A stretch of 44,709 nucleotides of DNA from a virus. Below are positions 17,729 through 26,986 of this stretch, in pieces. The notes under the pieces are model-generated. The model ran no database searches. It saw only the letters and a program-made list of their open reading frames with translations, and was not told the DNA's origin. The position numbers were made by a program, and so were the translations under genes. The stretch lies in the IMG/VR virus record IMGVR_UViG_3300030102_003926, positions 1-44,709 of that record; one strand, 5' to 3'. How positions within the stretch are numbered: position 1 is the stretch's first letter; every line of letters starts with the position of its first letter.

Positions 17729-19338
17729 TACACAAAGGATGTTGTTATGTTAAGATTATTCAGTTGAATAATTTCATTGAAACCAACTGAAATTGCAGAG
17801 TCAACATTATCTACACGAGCGTATCTAATATTAGGCTCGTTATCGAGAATGAACCTAACTAAGTCTTCGGGCACAAAAGGCTCCCCAAAGTCTGTATTAT
17901 CAACATTGAAGTACTCCTGTGTTAGCTGTCGAGCAGACTGAATGATTTGATTCTGACCAGTTCTAAAGTTATCATCTATGGTTAGGACCAAGAATAAATC
18001 CATGGTACGAATCAAGCCATCCACTACAACCACTTCATCGGTCAGCATTTTCTTACCTTCAATAGACTCTAATAGTTGTTTCTTGTATTCCTGTGTGGCT
18101 CGTCTGAGTTGAGTATCTGAGGCTTTTTCCAATACAAAGAGATCAATTATATTCGCAGAGGAATATGCTCTCCTAACAGTTGCAGATGCTTTTCCTGTAG
18201 ATCCATAATTAGACGCAAAGTTATTAGCGTGGCCCTTGTAATCCTCAAGAGTAACTAACCTATCCTGGCTTCGGAAATACAAAGGCCCATACCTCTTTGC
18301 GCTAGCGATGGTTTCCGCGTTCCTGCCTCCAGTGGCAACACTAGTATTCTCTAAGGTTCCCGCAATACCTGTGAAAGTATCTGTGGAACCAGTCTCATTA
18401 AGAGTAACTTCAACTGGGACATTTATGAAGCTCTCTGCGACATTACCTCTTGTGCCTCCCCCGACTCTGTAAACGACCGTGTATCGATCTCCTACAGCGG
18501 GCGCTTGTCCAATACTGTTGTCTCCAAATAAGAGAGAAGCTACGAAGTTCTCGTCAGTGGTGACTTGGAATACCTTATCACTACCACCTGAGGCAAAGTA
18601 AATATTATCTTCCTCTGTGTAAGCACCCTGAGTGTCTTGAGATCCTGTGATGTATACTTGAGCACTCTTCTCAATGTAAGGGCTTTGCTGTAACTCAATG
18701 GACTTAATGCTATCGGTGGTCCTGAATATACCAGACTCAATCACCATCGCGCCTTCTTGAATTACTAAGCTAGAAGCAGTCGCTGTTCCTGCCGCTACTG
18801 TTACGTCTACTGTTATATCCCCACTATTAGAACCTAAACCATCGACAGTGCCATCACTGTTCAGCTTATACATGGTGTAACTTAAAGAGCCACCATCCTC
18901 AGGAGAATTGATTATAAAAGTTCTGTCTCCCTCAGGGATGGTCATAGAGGACACTGTCTCTGTTGTGTCTGCTTGAATCTGTGCATTGGCAGCAGCGGAG
19001 ATTGGCCCCTTCATGCGAACACCAACTAACTCCAGAAGACGTTTAACGCTATCCCGACTCCTAGCCGTAGCTAAGAAATTCTCATTAGCCAGATAATCAG
19101 CCTTATTAGATTGAATATGACCGACTGCCGCCATTAACTCTATCAAAAGGGTTCCAAAGTCTGAGGACTCGAAGTTGTTGTAGTCCAGCGGAAAGGTCGC
19201 CTTTACATAGTTAATAAGCGCCTCTCTGTAGGAGGAGAAATCAGCAGCAGCAAAGTCAATAAGTTTGACCTTATTGTCTAGCTCTGTAGGTAGAAACTTT
19301 AAATAGTCTGATTGGACTGTGCCTGAAAATGCAACCAT
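17728..19338 (-). CDS. 6: Baseplate wedge protein, T4 gp6 / baseplate J family
   Basis: The product has 536 residues (T4 gp6: 660). Its N-terminus has the typical pattern of an unstructured start, then YREALINYVKATFP, then DFGTLLIELMAAVGHIQ, then the NENFLATARSRDSVKRLLE helix of gp6/J proteins. Middle and C-terminal parts carry the conserved GRNAETIASAKRYGPLYFRS segment and a YKGHANNF element. gp6 dimers form the iris ring of the baseplate and hold the inner hub. The gene lies between gp25 and the gp7/gpI-like gene and overlaps both by one base. Confidence is high. Confidence 0.92.
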   Translation of the reverse strand: MVAFSGTVQSDYLKFLPTELDNKVKLIDFAAADFSSYREALINYVKATFPLDYNNFESSDFGTLLIELMAAVGHIQSNKADYLANENFLATARSRDSVKRLLELVGVRMKGPISAAANAQIQADTTETVSSMTIPEGDRTFIINSPEDGGSLSYTMYKLNSDGTVDGLGSNSGDITVDVTVAAGTATASSLVIQEGAMVIESGIFRTTDSIKSIELQQSPYIEKSAQVYITGSQDTQGAYTEEDNIYFASGGSDKVFQVTTDENFVASLLFGDNSIGQAPAVGDRYTVVYRVGGGTRGNVAESFINVPVEVTLNETGSTDTFTGIAGTLENTSVATGGRNAETIASAKRYGPLYFRSQDRLVTLEDYKGHANNFASNYGSTGKASATVRRAYSSANIIDLFVLEKASDTQLRRATQEYKKQLLESIEGKKMLTDEVVVVDGLIRTMDLFLVLTIDDNFRTGQNQIIQSARQLTQEYFNVDNTDFGEPFVPEDLVRFILDNEPNIRYARVDNVDSAISVGFNEIIQLNNLNITTSFV

Positions 19339-19781
19339 TAAACTCTAACTCCAACTCTAAAGTATGGTATCTGTGCATTATCGTAAGCACAGTATAGGAA
19401 TATTCTTAAACCTTGCTCCCCTTCTCTAGTTACCTGTAACTTGCCAATGGAAACTTTCTTTAGGTATTTACGAATGCTGGTGGTTACGTCATCTTTTATT
19501 GCTAAGAAAGTTCCCTCATCCAGCGGCTCAAATAAGAAATTTCTGACATTACAGCCATAATCTGGAAGCATGAACCTCTCACCCCTCTCAGTTCTGATGA
19601 CATCCCTAAGGCCAGAGTTGACAAGCTTAGAGTTAACAGCTTTGGAGAAATAGCCTCTTTCTGGGGCTTTGGGGATGGGGTATCTCATCCCTGCAAGCTC
19701 AGGATCTTTAAGATCAATAGTTCTTGCTACGGGTCTAGGGGGAGTAGTCCCAAAGATCTTTACGTCGTCTGAGGTGGTCAT
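19338..19781 (-). CDS. 25: Baseplate wedge protein gp25 (GPW/gp25 family)
   Basis: The 147-residue protein shows the gp25 core: a short N-terminal arm, then GLRDVIRTERGERFMLPDYG followed by NFLFEPLDEGT at about 58-90, and a C-terminal strand pair. The R-G-E-R-x-M-x-P-x-(Y/F)-G ... EP signature is diagnostic. gp25 nucleates sheath polymerisation and binds gp6 at the core of the wedge. The start overlaps the upstream stop by four bases and the next gene overlaps its stop, giving tight gp25-gp6 coupling as in other contractile systems. Confidence 0.95.
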   Translation of the reverse strand: MTTSDDVKIFGTTPPRPVARTIDLKDPELAGMRYPIPKAPERGYFSKAVNSKLVNSGLRDVIRTERGERFMLPDYGCNVRNFLFEPLDEGTFLAIKDDVTTSIRKYLKKVSIGKLQVTREGEQGLRIFLYCAYDNAQIPYFRVGVRV

Positions 19782-22330
19782 ATCAGTTTAACAAATTTAA
19801 AGAAGTTTTTGTTAGCGTTGTAGTTCTGTAGAACTTCACCGGCTGATAAAGGTCTAGAGTAGAACTTTATTCCTCCAAGCTTACCTTGTAACGCGCTAGT
19901 CTTGCCCCCGTTGACAGTTCCCATGAATCCATTAGGTAGCTCATCAGTAAATCCACTACCAAGAACCCAGGGAGTAAAGAACTTATCAAGCTCTAAACCA
20001 CTCGCGTGAGAGTTGGAAAGTTTAAGAGAGGGGAGTTTAGGGGTGATAGAAGCCTTGGTGCCGAAGGTGTCGTAGTAACCAGAGGCTCCCAACAACTTGG
20101 AATCAAGGTAAACGCTAACCTTGTCTTGCGACGGATTGAATGTTACTGCTAAGTGAGAGAACGTGCTCCCACAATCAGAGAAGGCAACCTCGTCAGTTAT
20201 TGAAGACACAGGAATCTTAAGACCATGCCATTTAGTATTGTCGTCATTGCAGGGCTCTTGATTAATAAAGCCCACTTGGTCTGCATCAAATGACTGAGTT
20301 GGTGCAATTAAGAATACAGATTCAGAGGCTGGGTTATCAGAGTCTACATTACTAGCTGCTTCATCAGAAGTAAACCTTCTGTCTCTGGTGAATCCCATTA
20401 CCATGCCTCTTACAAAATTATTGCCCTCATCTAAGGACATAACTTCGATATCGGGCTGCGAGGATGCTCCTGCTGCTATACCCGTGTTTTCATTAGCAAG
20501 TATCACCCTATGCAAGCCACTAGACCCAAGCTGATTGTAGTTAGAGTTTGTATTCAGCCCAGACACTTGAATCCAAGCCTCGAAAGTAGCTCCCTCCGAG
20601 CAATACAGCAAGTCTTGTAGCTCCCTAACAGCGGGCAACCTTATGTAAGAATTACTACTAACTCCTTCTAAGAAGGCTGTCCCAAGTCCATTCTTGAAAA
20701 TACTAGATGCATCTCCCACAATCTTAGCATTGTAATCAGCACCATACTCAGAGCTATTAAACAAACCGAAGTCTTCACTAGTTCTAGTAGATTCCTTAGC
20801 AGAAAGAACATTGTATAGTGCTATTAACTGCCCTTCCACAACCTTGGCCGTAATCGGTAGAATTGGTGCAGTTGAGGAAGGAGCATCGTGATCAATAATT
20901 GCACCCCTAGCAATACCTGCCAACAAGAGGTGGTCAACGACCACCGGATCATTAGCTTCAACCTTTTGAGTGTACTTAACTTCTAAGGGGAGAACAACAC
21001 CCTCTACATCGTCTTGTGTAATAACCAGTTCTCTTTGTTCCTTAACATCCATAAGGAAGTTGGACCCTTCCAAGTAAGAAAAGTCATTAACTGGTATTTG
21101 ACCTGGATCGTATACTGGCCCAGCCCCGTATAGAACCGGGATCTTGACGGCGAGTTCAATCTGTTTCTTTCTCTTGTTCTCTTTTTCTGTGTAGTAAGCT
21201 GCCTCAGAGATGAGGGTTTGCTTCATGTTGTCAATTAAAATCTGAGCATCTCCGTCCGCAACCATTTGTGATATTTGGGATGAGACATCGAAGACTTTTC
21301 TATCCCTCTGACCAACGATATTCTGAAGGACTTGATCGACGGTGTAGAACTTTTGGAGTGCATTGGAATCATCAATAATCTTAGGATCAAGAATACTGTT
21401 GAAGTAGAACTTAACGTTTTCAGAGCTAAGTTGATTACCTCTCCCTCCTAAGTTAGGATCAAAGTCTAGCTTCCAATGCTTTTCCCTTGCAATATCCTTT
21501 TTCTTGTTGGCGATCTCCATCAAGGCAGGCATGAGGCCCTCTGACGTATCGTAGTACAGACCATCGACAGAGAGGATGAATCTGCCCGATGTAGCCTCTG
21601 GAGGGCCTGCCTGAAGCCTGAAAACGCTTTCCGTGGGTGTTGGCTCGATCTCAAGATCCGCAAGCTCAGGCTCTAAATCTGGATCTAACTCTCTCTCAGC
21701 AAGAACTCCATCAATAACACTCAAAACATTTAATGCCTTAGCTTGAAACTCCTGAGCGACTCTTAATTGCTCTTGAGAAAATGCGTTCTCCCCCTCCACA
21801 GCGTTTTGATAAACAGTTGGGTTAGTCAGATCTCGCCTGCCTCTACCTTCACCACCTGAGTTGTTTAAGAATTCATCAAGCTGCTCGAAGCAGTCTTGAA
21901 TAGACTGAAGTTGATCAACTGTGTTTTGATAGTTCTGATAGATCTGAGCGGCGGCGTTGATTCCCGCATTTACGGTACCAAGCAGTGTTCCAACAGCAGA
22001 CTGGAACTCGGCACCTCCTAATTCCAGACCAAATTTACTGATGTTACTAAAGAATCCATAGTTCCCATTTCTATCTGGGAAGACACAGATACCTGTATTC
22101 ATCTTGATCCAGCGAGCCAGCTTATTGATAACTGCACTGGTCTTCGCTTCAGCTTCCTCCATGGAAGATCTCAAAGGGAAGAGGACTGGGCTCGGAAGAA
22201 GTCTCGCTAAATCAGACGTTAAATTAAACAGACAGTTTGGAACCCCAAAAGCTTGCCCTATATTTGTAAGGGTGCCGCCAGGGTTAGCTGCTTGTTTTGT
22301 TAAGAATGAGTTTGCGTCAAAACTTGGCAT
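19778..22330 (-). CDS. Baseplate-associated protein with C-terminal LamG-like domain
   Basis: The 850-residue product has a helical N-terminal region (about 60-180, including IYQNYQNTVDQLQSIQ), a middle region without recognised family, and a C-terminal concanavalin/LamG-like domain at about 560-850. The latter shows EGATFEAWIQVSG, then FSHLAVTFNPSQDKVSVYLD, then LGGIKFYSRPLSAGEVLQN, the usual order of strands ending in the R-x-L-S-x-x-E-(I/V) helix. LamG domains bind sugars or proteins, so this could let the baseplate touch the cell surface. The gene lies between the spike and gp25. T4 has no direct counterpart that I can name. Confidence 0.8.
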   Translation of the reverse strand: MPSFDANSFLTKQAANPGGTLTNIGQAFGVPNCLFNLTSDLARLLPSPVLFPLRSSMEEAEAKTSAVINKLARWIKMNTGICVFPDRNGNYGFFSNISKFGLELGGAEFQSAVGTLLGTVNAGINAAAQIYQNYQNTVDQLQSIQDCFEQLDEFLNNSGGEGRGRRDLTNPTVYQNAVEGENAFSQEQLRVAQEFQAKALNVLSVIDGVLAERELDPDLEPELADLEIEPTPTESVFRLQAGPPEATSGRFILSVDGLYYDTSEGLMPALMEIANKKKDIAREKHWKLDFDPNLGGRGNQLSSENVKFYFNSILDPKIIDDSNALQKFYTVDQVLQNIVGQRDRKVFDVSSQISQMVADGDAQILIDNMKQTLISEAAYYTEKENKRKKQIELAVKIPVLYGAGPVYDPGQIPVNDFSYLEGSNFLMDVKEQRELVITQDDVEGVVLPLEVKYTQKVEANDPVVVDHLLLAGIARGAIIDHDAPSSTAPILPITAKVVEGQLIALYNVLSAKESTRTSEDFGLFNSSEYGADYNAKIVGDASSIFKNGLGTAFLEGVSSNSYIRLPAVRELQDLLYCSEGATFEAWIQVSGLNTNSNYNQLGSSGLHRVILANENTGIAAGASSQPDIEVMSLDEGNNFVRGMVMGFTRDRRFTSDEAASNVDSDNPASESVFLIAPTQSFDADQVGFINQEPCNDDNTKWHGLKIPVSSITDEVAFSDCGSTFSHLAVTFNPSQDKVSVYLDSKLLGASGYYDTFGTKASITPKLPSLKLSNSHASGLELDKFFTPWVLGSGFTDELPNGFMGTVNGGKTSALQGKLGGIKFYSRPLSAGEVLQNYNANKNFFKFVKLI

Positions 22331-22352
22331 GTCTAGTTTCTATTTAGTTTGA

Positions 22353-23588
22353 TTAGTCTGGGGCATCCCCATAAGTGTTTAGTGCGATGTCTGGTGGCAC
22401 GGGGTTTTGAGGTGTAGGCGGTGTAGGGGAGGCAGGGTTAGTTGGAGAGCTTAAGGTGACTGTACTTCTCTTATCACTATTGGGCCAATTCTGAGTGGGT
22501 CCTTGAAGTATGCCATCATTACCTCCCTGAATTTGAGTGGTCCCTCCTTCTATGGCAACAGAGCCTCCTAACATATTAATTGAATTAGCGTTTACACTAA
22601 ATGCAGTCCCCGCGTGTGCGACTTCTCCTGTATTACCATCAACAGTTAAGGCACCTCCGGTCATTGTTAAGTTACCATTCAGAGATATGTCAGGAGCAGT
22701 TAAGTTGATAGCAGTACTTCCTTCCATATTGATACTACCCCCTGCAAGGCTCTGGATAGATATATCACCTGTGGTGCCGTTTACTTGTATTTGAGCGGTG
22801 GGCGTGATAATGTTAATGTTCTTGGTAGCTTCACCATTAGCTAAAGCGTCAGGAGCGCCAGTTCTTAAAGTAATATCTCTGTTCTTACTATGAACTCTAA
22901 CATTACCTGCTGCAACACCACAACCTCCTAAAGCAGGGGTATTAGCAACGTTACTGATATGGATGTCATCACCAGCTTGACCGACTGTCAGATTGATAGA
23001 GGCACCCCCACACTCCTGGAAGATAGGTCCATCAGATGTCATCGTAATGCTTCTAGTGGGGAAGATGTCATTAGCAGGTCCTTGAACCACAATGCCATCT
23101 AAGTGTTCGTTAACCATCTGACAGCCTTGCTCACCGGCAGCAACATAACTACCCATCTCAGCGTCCAAGGATACGTGGTTGATTCTTTTTTGATTAGTAA
23201 GTTCGCTAGTGGTTGAGATACCCTGGTTGTCAGAGTTCTGCAACGTCATCTTTACGGGTCGATTTTCCTTATCAAAAGGTTGCCCGTCGCCCCCTGCACG
23301 AACTGCGTTAAACTCAGCAATTCTCTCCTTCCCACTAATGGGTTCATCATCTACAATCGTAGCAATATAGAAGTAATTAGGCTTATTGTCTTGTGGGTTA
23401 GTGTCTTCAAACAAGAGAACTTCCTGCTCAATTGTAGGAGGAGCAAAGATGCCACCCTGGTTTGCGTTGTAGCTAGGGGAAGTGTATGCAACTCTTACAG
23501 CCTCAGACCCACCAATCTCGACCCAAAAAGAACCATCCTTATTGGGAGAAACATCTGAAACAACTCTTCCTTTTTTTATTTTAAACAT
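22353..23588 (-). CDS. Central tail spike, gp5 / VgrG-type OB domain and beta-helix, no lysozyme domain
   Basis: The 411-residue product begins with an OB-fold-like domain (about 1-105) that includes GRVVSDVSPNKDGSFWVEIG and PTIEQEVLLFEDT, as in gp5 and gpV spike proteins. After a middle region, residues of about 240-370 form a repetitive beta-helix (ISIQSLAGGSINMEG, INLTAPDISLNGNLTMTGG). It ends in a Pro-rich tail. T4 gp5 carries a lysozyme domain between the OB fold and the helix. No lysozyme motif is present here, so cell-wall cutting must be done by another protein or is not needed. The preceding gene is the large hub candidate, two bases away, as expected for a hub-spike pair. Confidence 0.85.
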   Translation of the reverse strand: MFKIKKGRVVSDVSPNKDGSFWVEIGGSEAVRVAYTSPSYNANQGGIFAPPTIEQEVLLFEDTNPQDNKPNYFYIATIVDDEPISGKERIAEFNAVRAGGDGQPFDKENRPVKMTLQNSDNQGISTTSELTNQKRINHVSLDAEMGSYVAAGEQGCQMVNEHLDGIVVQGPANDIFPTRSITMTSDGPIFQECGGASINLTVGQAGDDIHISNVANTPALGGCGVAAGNVRVHSKNRDITLRTGAPDALANGEATKNINIITPTAQIQVNGTTGDISIQSLAGGSINMEGSTAINLTAPDISLNGNLTMTGGALTVDGNTGEVAHAGTAFSVNANSINMLGGSVAIEGGTTQIQGGNDGILQGPTQNWPNSDKRSTVTLSSPTNPASPTPPTPQNPVPPDIALNTYGDAPD

Positions 23589-23590
23589 GA

Positions 23591-26500
23591 TTATCTAAGG
23601 GGTGGCCCACTTACATTATAGGTAGGAATGACACCGTTGTTATTTTTCTTAGTTCGCATGAAGACATCGTATCGCCTCTTAGCATTTTGATATGCCGCCA
23701 TATCCGCTTTTCTGAGACGCCTTTGCATCTTAGCATCACGGTTTTTAACACCTTTCTGTACTTGGGCGTATTTTGCGTCTCTTATGTTTTTAAGGGCTTC
23801 TTCAAGTTGATTTTGCCTCTCTTGAGTTAAGGCTGGTGGCACTTCAATTTGGTACACTCCATTATTAATAGAGGCTTTAATTTCGTTGGGATTTTGTTTA
23901 GAGTTCTGAGCCCTCTTCTTCTTTGCAATCTTCTGCCTCTTAAGCTTATTCTGTTCAGAAGTTTCTCCAGTCGCAGGTCGTCCAGGGAATCTTTCTCCTC
24001 CAGGATTAGGGGTAATCGGTTTTGAAATTTTAGTACCTCTATCAGTGCCCGGTGCTGGAGGTGCGTTTCCTTCAATTTCCTTTTGCGCCTCTGGGGGAGT
24101 AGCACTCTTTACAGCCTTCTCTGTTGGAGGGTCTACTACATCCTTTTCTGGCTTGGTTTTAACGAGATCAAACTCAGAAAAAGCCTCCTTAGCACTCAAG
24201 AAGTGTCTAGCCCCTCTAATAAGATAATTACCATTAAGTATGGTTGAGGGAGGATTTTCTCTAATGTCATTAGTAGTTGTTATGACATTGTTGTACAAGC
24301 TGAATAAATAACATTGCTTATCAAAGTAGAATTTCTGATTGAAGAACGGGAGAGTTTTAATATTCAGATTCACCACTAAGTTGGACATCTTCTCATGAAG
24401 ATCTGCCATAGTCTGGTAGGCTCTAGGGTTATCTGTACTATTGTCACTTAGGTAAGGAATCTCAGCATTGGGAAGATCTTCACTGTATTGCTCTAGAAGT
24501 TGAAAATAACCTACAATTAAGCTAACGTAGTTATCTAAGTCCTCAGCACTTCCAGTTCTTCCCTTAGCCAAAAAGTTAGTCCCTGTCTTTTGTTCAATAG
24601 AAGACAAAGAAGCCGCTTCCTCTTGGTTCATACTTAGGATAAAATTTTGAAGTTTAGCAGAATCTAGAGTGGCATCTTCTCCAAGGAGACCTTTATCCTT
24701 AAAATAATCTACGAGATCCTTTACTTTGAAGTCATCATTCTTAACAGCTTTCTTTATAAAAGAGTTTAAGAAGGGGCCTCGCTGTCTCGCAGACATATTG
24801 AAGTTCAAGAGGGGTCCTTGAACAATGTCTTTTTGAAAGGATATTGAGAGAACATTTGAATTCTTTACACCGTGTAAGAAAATAATATCTTTCTCATTTT
24901 TTATTTCTTGAAAAGTAGAGTTAAAAGGACCAAAATCAATTTGCTCTTTGAATGAAGAGTTTTGTCTTCTTTCTCTTTCCAAGATAGTGCTCTTAAAGTC
25001 TTCTCGGTAACCCTCCCAATCCATTCTGTCTAATTCGGGGTCTGTGAACATCTTGCCAAATATTGTTTTGTCCCCTGACAAGTTAGACTTACCTTGGTCT
25101 GCTAAGTAAATAAGCTTTTTTATAAGTCTTGTATCTCCGAATATTATTCTGGGAGTGCCGGGTCCTCCCCCTGGGTAACTCATACCACCGTTCTTCATGG
25201 CTTTATCTAAGAAAGATATAATTTCTTGATCAGCAAGCTCATAAATGCAGTAGTCTTTTGTACTTCCAGTATGCTCTTTCAACGCTCCAATAAACTTGAA
25301 GATTGGGTGCAGGACGCGGTCAGGAGTTTTCTCATCAGGGTCTGAATCAATGTCCATCTCCATCTCCATTATTGCCTTAGTGAGAAGGAATCGACTATCA
25401 ATCAGTTCCATGTAATCAGTTTTCTTTTCTTTGGTTGCCTGAGAATCTCCTTGTTTTTTATAGTAATCAGTATAATACTTTTCAAGAGTGGAGAATCTCT
25501 TGCCGTCATCACCTAATCTATTCTCCTGCTTCCTGATAAAGTCTATTTCTCTCTCACTTAAGTTATACTCAGTTCCATAATCCCCAGTATTCAAATCTGC
25601 TTGCTGTGCTTCAGCCCTAGCATTCACAGCATTGTTTACAACTTCCGCAGCCTTACGAGCCGTCGATGAGAAGGGATTGTATTCTGAAATTGTGTCAAGA
25701 AACCCAGCCTCCTCAGCAATTTCAGCTTTGCCATAAGAAGTTTTGTTCCTACTACTCGACTTCGTAGGTGCAGAGGGACTTCTTGCTTTTAACCCTATAC
25801 CCATCTTCCTGAGCTTAGGTCCAAAGTTTCTGAAGAAGTCTTTGCTCTCTGTCTCTTCTAAATCTTTACTAATGATCTCGTCGAAGTCTTCCGATAGTAA
25901 AACCATCACTCGATTCTGAATAGACTGTAAGCTGCCTCCATATACTTTACCAAGGTAACCTTTTAAGAGTCTTCTAATAAAGGGATTCCAAGTGAAAGGC
26001 TTTTGAAAAACCCTCTTAGTGTTATCCCTTTGAGATGGATTTCTTCTAGGACCCTTTGTTGGAGTCAGTCCGTAGTCTAATTCCTCTACAAATTTGTACC
26101 TCACTTTCGTATCTTTAGGCAGTGAAGTATTAAGATTTTCGTCCTCAAACCCTAGATTTCCATAAAGCTTCTGGGTATAACTTCTAACCGACGTAAGCTC
26201 CCCTACAACGAATCCTAAGGTTACGACCTTTACATTGTTGTCTAGAACCATGTTAGCGGTACCAAGTGTAACAGCGAAAGGTCCCGCCCATTCATTCATG
26301 TCATCGCCCGTCCCGAAAGCAATATAGAATTTATTGAGCTTTGCAAGACTCTCATCCAGAGAAACTCCAGCCTTGGAAAATAAAGAGTAGATTGTATTGA
26401 ATTGAGTTTCTAAAGGACTCGCATTCAAAGCAAAGTATTCAATAATCTCGTGAGACTCGACAAATTTAGCATTGATATAGGACTGAGACTGGCTTCCCTG

Positions 26501-26689
26501 AGGGATGTTGAAGTCCAACTCTAGAAGTGTGTTGTTTACTCCTGGGGCAGCTAATAGAGTATTCTTATCATTTCGCACATCCTCCAAACGATCGGAAAAG
26601 CTAAGTTTGCCTCCCATGTTTGAAGGTCCAAAGAAGACACGTTGCATCGTGTCAAAGTCCCTGGTAATAAGTACGTTTGGGGAAATCAT
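23591..26689 (-). CDS. Large baseplate hub protein (gp27-position)
   Basis: The product has 1032 residues. It lies between gp53 and the spike gene, where the hub (T4 gp27 role) is expected. Residues of about 590-640 contain NSNVLSISFQKDIVQGPLLN, and about 780-850 contain LNIKTLPFFNQKFYFDKQC followed by LNGNYLIRGARHFLS. Both resemble the segments in marine phage hub proteins in which a gp27-like barrel closes. Much of the middle is helical and charged. Near the end (865-885) it carries one copy of the PITPNPGG tag and then a Lys/Arg-rich helical tail. The start overlaps the gp53 stop as ATGA. T4 gp27 is only 391 residues, so this is an expanded version or a fusion. The hub role is inferred. 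Confidence 0.75.
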   Translation of the reverse strand: MISPNVLITRDFDTMQRVFFGPSNMGGKLSFSDRLEDVRNDKNTLLAAPGVNNTLLELDFNIPQGSQSQSYINAKFVESHEIIEYFALNASPLETQFNTIYSLFSKAGVSLDESLAKLNKFYIAFGTGDDMNEWAGPFAVTLGTANMVLDNNVKVVTLGFVVGELTSVRSYTQKLYGNLGFEDENLNTSLPKDTKVRYKFVEELDYGLTPTKGPRRNPSQRDNTKRVFQKPFTWNPFIRRLLKGYLGKVYGGSLQSIQNRVMVLLSEDFDEIISKDLEETESKDFFRNFGPKLRKMGIGLKARSPSAPTKSSSRNKTSYGKAEIAEEAGFLDTISEYNPFSSTARKAAEVVNNAVNARAEAQQADLNTGDYGTEYNLSEREIDFIRKQENRLGDDGKRFSTLEKYYTDYYKKQGDSQATKEKKTDYMELIDSRFLLTKAIMEMEMDIDSDPDEKTPDRVLHPIFKFIGALKEHTGSTKDYCIYELADQEIISFLDKAMKNGGMSYPGGGPGTPRIIFGDTRLIKKLIYLADQGKSNLSGDKTIFGKMFTDPELDRMDWEGYREDFKSTILERERRQNSSFKEQIDFGPFNSTFQEIKNEKDIIFLHGVKNSNVLSISFQKDIVQGPLLNFNMSARQRGPFLNSFIKKAVKNDDFKVKDLVDYFKDKGLLGEDATLDSAKLQNFILSMNQEEAASLSSIEQKTGTNFLAKGRTGSAEDLDNYVSLIVGYFQLLEQYSEDLPNAEIPYLSDNSTDNPRAYQTMADLHEKMSNLVVNLNIKTLPFFNQKFYFDKQCYLFSLYNNVITTTNDIRENPPSTILNGNYLIRGARHFLSAKEAFSEFDLVKTKPEKDVVDPPTEKAVKSATPPEAQKEIEGNAPPAPGTDRGTKISKPITPNPGGERFPGRPATGETSEQNKLKRQKIAKKKRAQNSKQNPNEIKASINNGVYQIEVPPALTQERQNQLEEALKNIRDAKYAQVQKGVKNRDAKMQRRLRKADMAAYQNAKRRYDVFMRTKKNNNGVIPTYNVSGPPLR
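23975..24019 (-). repeat. Pro/Gly peptide tag, copy B
   Basis: This stretch encodes PITPNPGGERFPGRP in the C-terminal part of the hub candidate. It uses different synonymous codons from the copies at 4662-4706 and 26996-27040. Confidence 0.8.
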
Positions 26690-26976
26690 AAGTTAACTAT
26701 TTTAATTCTGTCTCCAACGTTAAGTTGCTGAAATGGATCAGAAACATTATTAGTCCAGCAGATTACCCAATCAAGTAAAGGCGTACCGTAGAAGAGATTG
26801 GAAATCTTATCTGCTCGGTGTTCGTACCCTGCGGGAATTGTTCCGATTGTAAATGCTTGCTCGTCTAAATTCTTGACGAACGATTCAAACTCTTTTGAGT
26901 GCAAATTGGTCGTTGCAAGATGACGCTTATGCTCAACTGCGTACCCACCGATCCTTAAATGATTCTTATAAGCCAT
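26686..26976 (-). CDS. 53: Baseplate wedge protein, T4 gp53-like (LysM-type)
   Basis: The 96-residue protein follows the gp53 pattern: a helix, then YEHRADKISNLFYGTPLLDW, then VICWTNNVSDPFQQLNVGDR and a final strand. The D-x-I-(S/A) ... YG-x-P-x-L-x-W-V-I ... N ... P-F-x-x-L-x-x-G motif is typical. gp53-like proteins have a LysM-like fold and hold neighbouring wedges together around the central tube. T4 gp53 is about 196 residues, so this is a short version consistent with marine relatives. It precedes the hub candidate and overlaps it by four bases. Confidence 0.85.
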   Translation of the reverse strand: MAYKNHLRIGGYAVEHKRHLATTNLHSKEFESFVKNLDEQAFTIGTIPAGYEHRADKISNLFYGTPLLDWVICWTNNVSDPFQQLNVGDRIKIVNL

Positions 26977-26986
26977 TAATCACTCC

